From assembly GCF_004564235.1 (NCBI RefSeq), contig NZ_SOMN01000020.1, positions 27,685 to 91,684 of the forward strand: a stretch of 64,000 bases of DNA, read 5' to 3'. A program made the position numbers and the translations under genes. Positions 33,685 to 41,883 of this stretch are shown here, piece after piece. Positions within the stretch are counted from its first letter, which is position 1. Every line of letters starts with the position of its first letter. The notes beneath the pieces are model-generated. The model had not been told where the DNA came from. It searched no databases and saw only the letters and a program-made list of their open reading frames with translations. Source of the DNA: Cohnella luojiensis (lineage in GTDB: Bacteria; Bacillota; Bacilli; Paenibacillales; Paenibacillaceae).

Positions 33685-34977
33685 ATGAAATATATAGAAA
33701 CGGAGTTTTCTGGCTCGTTGAATGGAAAAGTACATATACCGGGAGCAAAGAACAGTTCCCTTGCACTTCTTGTCGCCTCTTGTCTGGCGGACGATATCGT
33801 AACGCTACGAGGTATTCCACGTATAGAAGATGTCAATATTATTGCGGCGATCGGCCAGGATATCGGCATGGAGTTGAAACAGGCATACGGACAAGTTATC
33901 ATCGACCCGCGAAGAATTCACAACGCTATGATAGACCCGGGCAAGGCTTCGAGCTATCGGGCGTCTTATTATTTTGCAGGTGCGCTGTTATCCAAATTCG
34001 GTAGAGTCACGATTGGATTCCCGGGTGGTGACGATTTCGTTTCAAGACCGATTGATCAACATATCAAAGTGTTTAAAGCACTTGGGGCAAAGGTTTATAC
34101 GTTCAATGATTATTATGTAGTCGAAGCTGCGGAGCTGAAAGGTGCGGAAATTTATTTCGACACAATTACTTCCGGTGCGACGATTAATGCAATGCTAGCG
34201 GCTGTTCTGGCAAAAGGACGGACACAACTTCACAACGCAGCTTTGGATCCGGAGGTGGTGGATACGGCAGCCTTTTTAAACCGGCTTGGCGCGCGGATCT
34301 ATGGGGCGGGAACGGAACATATTCGCATTGAAGGCGTCTCGTTTTTAACCGGGGGATCGCACGCGGCGATTCCGGATCGATTGATCGCTGGGGCATTTCT
34401 TATGGCGGCCGGACTACGTGGGGGGCAGGTTACCGTCATGGATGTCATTCCTGAGCATCTTGGCGCCTGCCTCGCAAAGATGGAGGAGATAGGAATGGAT
34501 GTCGAATTTGGAGAGAGTCACATCACGGCATTTGGTACAGGATCACTGAAGGCGACTCGAATTCGGACAGGCATGTATCCGGGCTTTGCTACCGATTTAC
34601 AACAGCCAATGACAGCGCTATTGCTGCAGGCTAAGGGCAAGAGCATTGTTACTGACCGTGTCTTTCCGAAACGGTTCGCTCACTTGCCACAATTGAGACG
34701 GCTTGGCGCAGAGATTGAACTGCGAAAAGAAAGCGCTTTTATCAGAGGGGGACTTCCGCTTCAAGGTGGCTGGGTGCATGCTACGGATGTACGTGCCGGC
34801 ACCTGTCTGTTGCTTGCTGGTTTAGCGTCTGAGGGTCGCACTTGCATTACGGGCGTCGAGCACATCGAGCGTGGATACGAGGACGTAATCAGCAGTTTCC
34901 AATCCATCGGAGCCAAGCTCTCGATGCGCGAGTTGAATGCGCAGGAGTTGCCCGGCCGGATCCATATGAACAACTAA
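33685..34977 (+). CDS. murA: MurA paralogue (UDP-GlcNAc 1-carboxyvinyltransferase) with Cys-to-Asp active-site loop
   Basis: 430 residues, full family length, two inside-out alpha/beta domains. Conserved features include GAKNSSLALL near residue 20, RPIDQH after the active loop, and GFATDLQQPMTALLL carrying the catalytic Asp. In the mobile loop the usual PGGC reads PGGD: Asp116 replaces the Cys that fosfomycin alkylates (Cys115 in E. coli). Natural Cys-to-Asp MurA enzymes from mycobacteria and chlamydiae are active and fosfomycin-insensitive, so this copy is probably functional. The reaction adds enolpyruvate from PEP to UDP-GlcNAc, the committed step of peptidoglycan synthesis. It is translated five bases after the FHA regulator. 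It may replace or supplement a housekeeping MurA under stress. Confidence 0.88.
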   Translation: MKYIETEFSGSLNGKVHIPGAKNSSLALLVASCLADDIVTLRGIPRIEDVNIIAAIGQDIGMELKQAYGQVIIDPRRIHNAMIDPGKASSYRASYYFAGALLSKFGRVTIGFPGGDDFVSRPIDQHIKVFKALGAKVYTFNDYYVVEAAELKGAEIYFDTITSGATINAMLAAVLAKGRTQLHNAALDPEVVDTAAFLNRLGARIYGAGTEHIRIEGVSFLTGGSHAAIPDRLIAGAFLMAAGLRGGQVTVMDVIPEHLGACLAKMEEIGMDVEFGESHITAFGTGSLKATRIRTGMYPGFATDLQQPMTALLLQAKGKSIVTDRVFPKRFAHLPQLRRLGAEIELRKESAFIRGGLPLQGGWVHATDVRAGTCLLLAGLASEGRTCITGVEHIERGYEDVISSFQSIGAKLSMRELNAQELPGRIHMNN

Positions 34978-35012
34978 AGGGCTATCAGAAATTTTATGCA
35001 AAGGAGATTTAC

Positions 35013-35609
35013 ATGGGATCAAGAGTAATGCATTATTGTATCGCTGAGCTATTAGCGAATGAATTAGGAATAGTAGACGATCAATTCTTATTAGGTGGAA
35101 TCGCACCTGATGTTCATAAGAATATGAATGAACCCAAAAGTAAATCTCACTTTATAAGATCAAATTCTGAAGGCATATTTTTTGCAGACCATATTGGATT
35201 CAATGAAAAGTATATCAACCACATGAAAAATCCATTTTACTTAGGGTACTTTTATCATTTAATATCAGATGCGATCTGGGTTGAAGAAATTTATTATAAG
35301 AAGATAAAGTGGTTGCCACAACCAGAAAAGAAGGAAGCTCAGGAAAAATATTATAGAGATTTTTGGAGATTGAATGGAAAACTGATAGACCATTATTTCT
35401 TAATCCTTAAACCTTTACAGGCTAAAACAATACATATTGATGAGATCGATTACAGATTTCTACCAGAATTAATAAAAGATTTAGAAAGAGATTTTGAAAT
35501 GACGGATGAAGCGAAAAAGCAAGAGCTAGAAATCCTTGATCTCGAAGAAGTAATTGAAATACTGGAAAGAACAGTAAAGGAATGTGTAGCAATTTCCATC
35601 AAGACATAG
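35013..35609 (+). CDS. zinc-dependent phospholipase C-like family protein
   Basis: 198 residues, ATG 35013 after AAAGGAG. The N-terminus SRVMHYCIAELLANELG and the LGGIAPDVH phrase are typical of the zinc-dependent phospholipase C fold (Pfam PF00882-like): His and Asp residues of the helical core coordinate zinc. YLGYFYHLISDAIW provides further His/Asp ligands. In Bacillota these short proteins are of unknown physiological role. It starts 36 bases after the murA stop with no terminator between them, so it probably belongs to the FHA-murA transcript. No signal peptide is seen, so it should be cytoplasmic. Confidence 0.75.
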   Translation: MGSRVMHYCIAELLANELGIVDDQFLLGGIAPDVHKNMNEPKSKSHFIRSNSEGIFFADHIGFNEKYINHMKNPFYLGYFYHLISDAIWVEEIYYKKIKWLPQPEKKEAQEKYYRDFWRLNGKLIDHYFLILKPLQAKTIHIDEIDYRFLPELIKDLERDFEMTDEAKKQELEILDLEEVIEILERTVKECVAISIKT

Positions 35610-35697
35610 ACTCGGAATTCAGTCTTGCTGAGGTATCTGAAAGTACAGGAACAATATGAAATAAATATACAACCTTACCATATTAGGAGGTCGTGAA

Positions 35698-36186
35698 ATG
35701 GCGTTTCCGACACATATTGTTTCAGCAGGCGGAATTGTAGAAGATGGGAATGGAAATATCCTATTAGTAAAAGCCCATGACGATGGTTGGGTGTATCCTG
35801 GTGGGATAACTGAAGTTGGAGAAAACCTGATTGATGGCGTGATTCGTGAAATCAAAGAGGAAAGTGGAATAGACGCCACTGTTAGCCATTTAATTAGTGT
35901 TGTTTCGAATACAACGATCCATAAGTGGTATGACGGTGTGACTGATGTTCCTACGAAGGTCATGTTTGATTTCGTGTGCAAAGCTGTGGGTGGAGAGTTA
36001 GCTACTTCTGATGAAACGAGTGAGTGCAGGTGGGTTCCAAAGGAAAATGTTCTGGATTTGATTACTTTACCCGCAATCCGCATGCGTTTTGAAGCTTATT
36101 TGAACTTTAACGGCTCTGTGAACTATATGGAGTACGTCACTGCGACAACGTCAGAATGTAGTGTCAGGCTTCAAAGGCGTGTTTAG
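35698..36186 (+). CDS. NUDIX hydrolase
   Basis: 162 residues, ATG at 35698 after TAGGAGG. The Nudix box is seen as GGITEVGENLIDGVIREIKE followed by ESGI, matching G-x5-E-x7-R-E-x2-E-E-x-G with Glu metal ligands. Members hydrolyse nucleoside diphosphates linked to another group, often in nucleotide-pool cleaning. The substrate is unknown. The 187 bases after it (36187-36372) contain nothing I recognise. Confidence 0.88.
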   Translation: MAFPTHIVSAGGIVEDGNGNILLVKAHDDGWVYPGGITEVGENLIDGVIREIKEESGIDATVSHLISVVSNTTIHKWYDGVTDVPTKVMFDFVCKAVGGELATSDETSECRWVPKENVLDLITLPAIRMRFEAYLNFNGSVNYMEYVTATTSECSVRLQRRV

Positions 36187-36372
36187 TTGTATGAGGGCTC
36201 GTGTTTTGGTATTTCTCGTTCAAATTCGGATACTCGGCGTTCGGCGAATAATTTTTCTAGTTATACTCGCTCTGCATCACGATTTGCCCGCCAACGGTAG
36301 GAAAAATCAATGACTAGAATTAAAATTGATGAATCGTACGATAAAATGGGCAGGGGGAGGAGATAAGCATAA

Positions 36373-37149
36373 TTGAAACCAATCATTCAACTACTGCATT
36401 TTGGCTATCATCAGGCGATGAGCTGCATATTTCCTGTTGCGATCTTTGGAACTTTAGCTCTCTCTAACGTAATAGCGGTACCTTTCATTCATCGTTATGA
36501 TGCCATTTTGCTTATACTGCTTGGAGTGCAATTCTTTATGTACCGCAGCGGATTAGAGACACGTGATGAAATCAAAGTAATCTGTGTATTTCACTTTATT
36601 GGATTATTGCTGGAGATATATAAGGTATGGATGGGATCATGGTCATATCCTGAGCCTGGGTATACGAAGTTGCTCGGTGTCCCGCTCTATAGCGGATTTA
36701 TGTATGCAAGTGTAGCAAGCTTTATGTGTCAGGTGTGGCGGAGACTGCGGATGGACATGACCGGCTGGCCTGGGCTTTGGCCTGCGGTACTGCTAGGAGG
36801 AGCAATCTATTTCAACTTTTTCACACATCATTTCATTCCCGATTTTCGTTGGTGGTTGACGGCGCTTGTGTTTATTATCTTCTGGAAAACACGGATCATC
36901 TATCGGGTACGGACTATAACTTATCGAATGCCCTTAACTCTCGCGTTTTTCATTGTAGGTTTTTTCATCTGGTTAGCAGAAAATATAGCCACATTTTTTG
37001 ATGCTTGGAAATACCCTGATCAGCACCAAACCTGGCAACTGGTTAGTTTCAGCAAGATCAGCTCATGGTTCCTTCTGGTAATCATTAGCGTCATCATCGT
37101 TGCCCAACTTAAAAATGTTAAAGCTAATCGAATAAGGAACGATTCATGA
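36373..37149 (+). CDS. DUF817 family membrane protein
   Basis: 258 residues, TTG start at 36373 with a GGGGGAGGAG about ten bases upstream. It has seven to eight predicted membrane spans and the conserved features I associate with DUF817: FFMYRSGLETRDE, EIYKVWMGSWSYPEP, VPLYSGFMYASVASFMCQ, FWLAEN-like WLAENIATFFDAWKYP and FSKISSWFLLV. Function is unknown; the family has been linked with integral membrane proteins of many bacteria. It converges on the minus-strand gene pair downstream and both genes end almost at the same base. Confidence 0.8.
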   Translation: MKPIIQLLHFGYHQAMSCIFPVAIFGTLALSNVIAVPFIHRYDAILLILLGVQFFMYRSGLETRDEIKVICVFHFIGLLLEIYKVWMGSWSYPEPGYTKLLGVPLYSGFMYASVASFMCQVWRRLRMDMTGWPGLWPAVLLGGAIYFNFFTHHFIPDFRWWLTALVFIIFWKTRIIYRVRTITYRMPLTLAFFIVGFFIWLAENIATFFDAWKYPDQHQTWQLVSFSKISSWFLLVIISVIIVAQLKNVKANRIRNDS

Positions 37150-37608
37150 TTAATATTTAGCCCTAACCCACATGACCGGCCGTATACCCAGTACAGTATC
37201 CACCTTTCGATGATATACCTGATAGTCAGAAGAAACTATGCGCGCTTTGTCGGTGCTGCTGTAATAAGGGGTGGAAAGCCAATAATCAATTGGCAAAACA
37301 GAAGCGGTCTTAGATATGTCAAAAAGCCGTTCCACATCATCTACGGACGGCAATGTTAAATAAGCTGAGTATATCTTCCAAAATGCCCGATTACTGTCCT
37401 GTGAAACATATTTAATGGGCGAAAACCAGTAATGGGGCCGATCTCCGCCATCGGCTTGTTGCGAGTTTTTTTCGTTACTAAACGCAGGATATTCTGCTTT
37501 TTGAATGCGATTCAACTCGTCATGCGTAAACCATAAATATACTTTGGCATTCAAACTTTTTTGAATGCTGGCTTTTGCATAATCGTTAGAGCGTTTCATC
37601 ATACGCAC
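37150..37608 (-). pseudogene. DUF6273-like C-terminal domain, split from upstream gene by frameshift
   Basis: A 152-residue open frame on the minus strand. It contains DDVERLFDISKTASVLPIDY, WLSTPYYSSTDKARIV and a closing VLGIRPVMWVRAKY, the pattern of DUF6273-type domains, which begin with IEWYVLEK. That beginning is encoded in the neighbouring frame at the end of the gene at 37586-39229. The two frames overlap by 23 bases and rejoin if one T is removed from CTCTAACG near 37590. Either the gene is broken, the sequence has an indel error, or the fragment is reinitiated at one of the ATGs near 37600. Confidence 0.65.
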
Positions 37609-39229
37609 TGCGATATAACGCGTCTTTAGCGATAACCTTTACCCAAACGTTGCTTTTCTCCAAAACATACCACTCGATGGGTTTGCCATCTATGCGGCCA
37701 AGCGTTATGGTTTCCGGTTTGCTCGGATAAAAGGAAATGACTACTAATAAAGCCGCGGAGGCAATGCCAACTCGTCTAAAAGTTCGGCTTTTAAGATCAA
37801 GATTGTCCAACAACAAAAGGATGATCAGGATATCCAAATGCACATTAAATAAAAACATGTGCTTTTGCAAATCCGCATTGCCGTTGCTCACAATGGGGAC
37901 AATGAATTGCCCCGCTGCGGCACCCAAAAGCGCCAACCTCAGCAAGATGCTGTATAAGCTAGCCTTTTTCCTAAATAAGGAAATCAAATTTGCTAAAGAC
38001 AAAGCCAAGACAATGCTTAAAAACACAGAGGCAAAGCCAGAAAAACGCTTTCTGATGCTCTCCCAGACATTCATTCTAAAATCAAACAACAAGTCCGCTC
38101 GCTGGTTTGGCAAATTAATGTTGGCTAAATAAGTGGGCCTAAGAGGTAAAGCTGCCTCAGCACTTATATCCAGCTTTTCAGCAAAAAAGGCAGGATGGGT
38201 CAAATAATATTTTAAAACTCCGATTTTGCTTATTCGGTCAAAAAACAAAGACTGAAAGTTTGGATCATAATTGTTATAGGGATTTAAGGGTTGTCGTACG
38301 TAGGCGTTTATGGATTCCAACTTGGACAGTTCCGGCGGTAAACCCAGATCTTTAGCGGCCTGCTCCGGCACCGGATTATCGTATAAAACGCCAAAAAAAA
38401 CAGATTGAAACGTGGTAACCTTTTTCATCCATTCGGGCGCTTGTTTCACATAATAGTAAGATGCGAACAGCATAACAACTACTGAAACGCATATAATGAT
38501 TTTCTTCCTCAGCCCTTCATTTTTGATCGCATAATAAGCGAGGGGGACGGACAACAACAAAGTTGAGGGAAAGTTGGCCGGTTTCGAACCGGAAAATATA
38601 AACAGTGACAGGATCAAACCTATATAGACAAAATAGGTGTTTTTATCCTTTTCAAGATACATAAGCAGTACAAAGGATAAAATCAGAAAAATAAGCGTAG
38701 TTGATTCTCCGAAAAAAGAGTTGAAATAAACCAAATACCCGCAATCTAAAAAAATAAAAGCAAAAGCAATTTTAACGGCAATATTGGCGTACGTATTGTT
38801 GTTCCACTTTTCCTTCAGAAACAAAACCAGGGCAAATGCATAAATGATAATAAATTGAACCGTTTGAAAAAATAGGTTAAACAAGTTGGAATCGCGATGT
38901 ACAAGTTTGTTGGCTAAGGCATTAAAAAACAGGGCTATTTTAATAAAGATAAATTGCGTGGAGTAATATCCTGCAGGACTGTCTTTAACGGGAAGAAACA
39001 TATTTTTAAAATACTGAATAATTCTGGTGGGGTTCGATATCTTATACCAATATTCTGCACTCAAATACTTTATACCACTGATAGAGGTCAGCCCAAATGC
39101 TCTCATCGTCCTGTTAAAGTCGGAATTATCGGCAAGCCCTATGGCCGTTGGCACATAAATCAGTAAGGTAATGACGATCACAATGAAAATGTAGAGAGCC
39201 GATATCCTAATCTTGTTGGATTTAAGCAA
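37586..39229 (-). CDS. polytopic membrane protein, GT-C glycosyltransferase-like, frameshifted near its end
   Basis: 547 residues, TTG start at 39229 with AAGGAG eight bases before it. It has about eleven membrane spans and a large external loop (residues about 260-375). The segment VPTAIGLADNSDFNRTMRAFG after the first span carries the Asp pair typical of GT-C transferases that use polyprenyl-linked sugars. FNSFFGESTTLIFLIL is a further conserved patch of such membrane proteins. The C-terminus IEWYVLEKSNVWVKVIAKD starts a DUF6273-like domain that continues in another frame (37150-37608). The real gene product would then be about 690 residues: membrane transferase plus extracytoplasmic DUF6273. 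Base composition is AT-rich, unlike the sugar operon next door, which suggests separate acquisition. Confidence 0.7.
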   Translation of the reverse strand: MLKSNKIRISALYIFIVIVITLLIYVPTAIGLADNSDFNRTMRAFGLTSISGIKYLSAEYWYKISNPTRIIQYFKNMFLPVKDSPAGYYSTQFIFIKIALFFNALANKLVHRDSNLFNLFFQTVQFIIIYAFALVLFLKEKWNNNTYANIAVKIAFAFIFLDCGYLVYFNSFFGESTTLIFLILSFVLLMYLEKDKNTYFVYIGLILSLFIFSGSKPANFPSTLLLSVPLAYYAIKNEGLRKKIIICVSVVVMLFASYYYVKQAPEWMKKVTTFQSVFFGVLYDNPVPEQAAKDLGLPPELSKLESINAYVRQPLNPYNNYDPNFQSLFFDRISKIGVLKYYLTHPAFFAEKLDISAEAALPLRPTYLANINLPNQRADLLFDFRMNVWESIRKRFSGFASVFLSIVLALSLANLISLFRKKASLYSILLRLALLGAAAGQFIVPIVSNGNADLQKHMFLFNVHLDILIILLLLDNLDLKSRTFRRVGIASAALLVVISFYPSKPETITLGRIDGKPIEWYVLEKSNVWVKVIAKDALYRSAYDETL

Positions 39230-39443
39230 AATATCGCTCCTTCTTATGTGGAAGCAGACACGAGTTAAGTTGTTATTCGAAAACTGTGCCCAAAAATTAG
39301 TTTCGAAATACTCTTTAAGCCGAAAATGACTTCACATGAACGAATAAGTAAGAATTCCTTACATTAATTTTCTGTTAAAAGGATATTGGCTATTTGTAAC
39401 CGTGTTCAATGTAAGGTATATTGACATATTATAATATTTCTTA

Positions 39444-39473
39444 TTGACATCCTAAGGAATGACGATTTATAGT
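39444..39473 (+). promoter_or_regulatory. sigma-A promoter of the ROK/asparaginase sugar operon
   Basis: TTGACA (39444-39449), an 18-base gap and TATAGT (39468-39473), about 130 bases before the ROK regulator start. Another TTGACA lies at 39421-39426. Confidence 0.6.
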
Positions 39474-39487
39474 TAATAACATGATGT

Positions 39488-39591
39488 AATTAATTAACGC
39501 GTATATATTCAAAAATGTTTGCGTTTTATAATTTTATTCTCGCAAAAAGCCATATTGTTTGTTTATTTAATAACCTTATGAAATTAATTAA
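39488..39591 (+). promoter_or_regulatory. twin AATTAATTAA palindromes, candidate ROK operator pair
   Basis: The 10-base palindrome AATTAATTAA occurs at 39488-39497, just after the likely transcription start, and again at 39582-39591, just before the ROK ribosome binding site. The centres are 94 bases apart, compatible with looping by a dimeric or tetrameric repressor. AT-rich palindromes are typical ROK-repressor sites, but AT-rich sequence also makes chance copies possible. Confidence 0.4.
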
Positions 39592-39600
39592 AGAAAGGCT

Positions 39601-40785
39601 GTGTTAGCAATCTACTCTGAAAAACACGATCAGGAATTCATCAAGAAGAAAAATCAATTGCTGATCCTGGATATGGTCCGTAAACATCGGCCCGTCTCGA
39701 GAGCGGAAATCGCCAAGTTGATCAGAATGAGCCCCACATCGGTAGGGCGTATTGTTAACGATCTGATTGAAATCGGATTGGTGAAAGAGACGGACCAGTT
39801 CTCTTCCGGCGTAGGACGTAAGGCGACCATGCTCGACATTGATGTTCAACAAATTCTTTCGGTTGGCGTGGAGGTGGACCGTAGTGTCATCCAAGTTGGT
39901 CTGGTCGATTTGGATGGTCGGGTTGTAGCGGAGCAGCACCACGTGATTGAGCGTACCGCCGGACAGCCCGGGATTATTGCCGAGAAAATTGCCGGCATGA
40001 TTATCGGGTTGGCGGATACGCAAGGAATAGCGGCTTCCAAATTTATAGGTGTCGGTATCGGAATTCCCGGCATTATGGATACGATCACCGGAAACGTCGT
40101 TTTTTCCGCCCAAATGGGTTGGACAAATGAACCGTTCGCCAAGATGGTGGAAGCGATAATTAACTTGCCCGTTGTACTGGATAACGACTTAAAAGTGAAA
40201 GCCCTTGGTGAAAGCAGCATCGACGCCATGTCCAACAAAGAGATAACTGCTCTTATCAGCATAGGGAGCGGCGTTGGCTCTGCCCTGGTCATGGATGGGA
40301 AAATCTATCGCGGCGCCAACAACATAGCGGGCGAGATTGGGCATTCCACTATTGATCCCAATGGAAAGCTATGTGAATGCGGCAAGAGGGGGTGCCTGCA
40401 GACTTACATAACCGATTTGGCCATGCTGCAGGAGGCTAACCAAATCAAGCCGGTGTCGAGCGTAAATGAGTTGTTTGCACTGATGAGAGCCGGCGAAGCG
40501 TGGGCGCACAACATTATTGATCGTGCCTGTACATATATTGCGGTTACCATTAATAATGTCGTTTGCACCTACAATCCGGATACGATCATTCTGACGGGAG
40601 ACTTTATCGAGAATCATCCCGAAGTGTTCGAAACGGTAAGAAGCAAATCGAAGGCTTTCATTTGGGAACCTTTTATCGGAACTTTTGAATTGATCCGTTC
40701 CAAGCACGGGGAAAAATCGGTCATGGTCGGAGCTGCTAAGCTTGTGCTTCAACAACGCTTGGACCGGGGCTTGCGGCACAAATGA
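39601..40785 (+). CDS. ROK family transcriptional repressor (NagC/XylR-type)
   Basis: 394 residues, GTG start at 39601 with AAAGG just upstream. Residues about 15-75 form a winged helix (LILDMVRKHRPVSRAEIAKL, SPTSVGRIVNDLIEIGLV). The rest is the ROK sugar-kinase-like sensor with GVGIGIPGIMD, the ALISIGSGVGSALVMDGK glycine-rich loop, and a zinc motif CECGKRGC (CxCGxxGC). ROK repressors release DNA when a sugar or phosphosugar binds. It is the first gene of the operon it probably controls; the asparaginase reading frame starts at its stop. Confidence 0.88.
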   Translation: MLAIYSEKHDQEFIKKKNQLLILDMVRKHRPVSRAEIAKLIRMSPTSVGRIVNDLIEIGLVKETDQFSSGVGRKATMLDIDVQQILSVGVEVDRSVIQVGLVDLDGRVVAEQHHVIERTAGQPGIIAEKIAGMIIGLADTQGIAASKFIGVGIGIPGIMDTITGNVVFSAQMGWTNEPFAKMVEAIINLPVVLDNDLKVKALGESSIDAMSNKEITALISIGSGVGSALVMDGKIYRGANNIAGEIGHSTIDPNGKLCECGKRGCLQTYITDLAMLQEANQIKPVSSVNELFALMRAGEAWAHNIIDRACTYIAVTINNVVCTYNPDTIILTGDFIENHPEVFETVRSKSKAFIWEPFIGTFELIRSKHGEKSVMVGAAKLVLQQRLDRGLRHK

Positions 40786-40805
40786 CATCATGGGGGGGAA
40801 AAAGC

Positions 40806-41810
40806 ATGGAAGTGAAGCTTGTCAAAGAATTCCGCGGCGGCATTGAAGAATGCGTACATACAGGACATATTTGCGGTGTGAACGACCGGGGCGAAATCCA
40901 ATACTCCGCAGGAGATCCGAATGCGATCACGTTCTTGAGGTCAGCGGGCAAACCGTTCCAAGCGATACCGGTCATCCGGCATGGCGCCGATGCCAAATTC
41001 GGTTTAACCGATGCGGAAGGAGCTATTCTAGTAGGCTCCCACCGGGCTGAGCCGTTTCATGTCGAGGTTTTGGAGTCGATTATGAAGAAAACCGGAATAG
41101 GCGAAGAACGGCTCATTTGCCATCCGACCTATCCGCTCAGCGTATATGCGACCGAAAATCTGCTGCGCGAACAAAAGCCCAAAAGATCCATTTACCATAA
41201 CTGCTCCGGCAAACATCTTGGCATTCTGGCCCTCTGCGAAACGATGGGGTATTCCTTGGATGGATACGGAGAACCGGATCACCCCGCGCAACAGGAAATT
41301 CTGGAAACGCTGGCCTACTTGGCGCATTATCCAAAGGAGAAAATCGGTCTCGGAACCGATGGCTGCGGCTTCCCGGTGTTCGCAATGCCGCTTCAAGCCT
41401 TGGCAGTAGCCTATTTGAAGCTAGCCTGTCCTGACCTTATCGCAAATCCCGAAATCCGCGGCGCCGTTCAAGTTATCGTGCATCGGATGAATAAACATTA
41501 CGAGATGGTCGCGGGAACCGACAGGATTTGTTCAAATCTTCTTATGGATCCGAATATCGTGGCCAAGGGCGGTGCCAAAGGCGTCTACTGCTTTGGACTA
41601 AAGAAGGAAAGGCTTGCCTTTGCCCTGAAGGTTCTAGATGGTTCCGAAGACGAGTGGCCGATCATCGTGGCGTCCATTCTGGAACAAATCGGGTATGAGA
41701 ACCGGGCGACGATCGACCGGATGTACGGGCTTACGCCAGCAGACATTCGAAACGACAACGGGCGGACTATCGGCCGTAATCAACCTGTGTTTACGTTGAA
41801 TTTACAATAA
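40806..41810 (+). CDS. type II (Rhizobium-like) L-asparaginase
   Basis: 334 residues. ATG 40806 is preferred over 40782 because GGGGGGAA (40793-40800) sits before it. The protein matches the Rhizobium etli AnsA class (PF06089-like), not the bacterial AnsB class. Key residues fit that class with an offset of two: Ser46 and Lys49 in RSAGKPFQA, Cys133 and Lys136 in NCSGKHLG, and Cys187 in GTDGCGFP (the zinc and catalytic site in the characterised enzyme). It hydrolyses asparagine to aspartate and ammonia. Its place between a ROK repressor and a sugar importer is unusual and suggests a substrate bearing asparagine, such as a glycosylated Asn; this is inference. Confidence 0.88.
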   Translation: MEVKLVKEFRGGIEECVHTGHICGVNDRGEIQYSAGDPNAITFLRSAGKPFQAIPVIRHGADAKFGLTDAEGAILVGSHRAEPFHVEVLESIMKKTGIGEERLICHPTYPLSVYATENLLREQKPKRSIYHNCSGKHLGILALCETMGYSLDGYGEPDHPAQQEILETLAYLAHYPKEKIGLGTDGCGFPVFAMPLQALAVAYLKLACPDLIANPEIRGAVQVIVHRMNKHYEMVAGTDRICSNLLMDPNIVAKGGAKGVYCFGLKKERLAFALKVLDGSEDEWPIIVASILEQIGYENRATIDRMYGLTPADIRNDNGRTIGRNQPVFTLNLQ

Positions 41811-41883
41811 ATAATCAAAAACAATCCGCATCCTTTCATATAACGATTCGACGGAGCGGCTTCAATCAAAGGAGGAACAAAAC

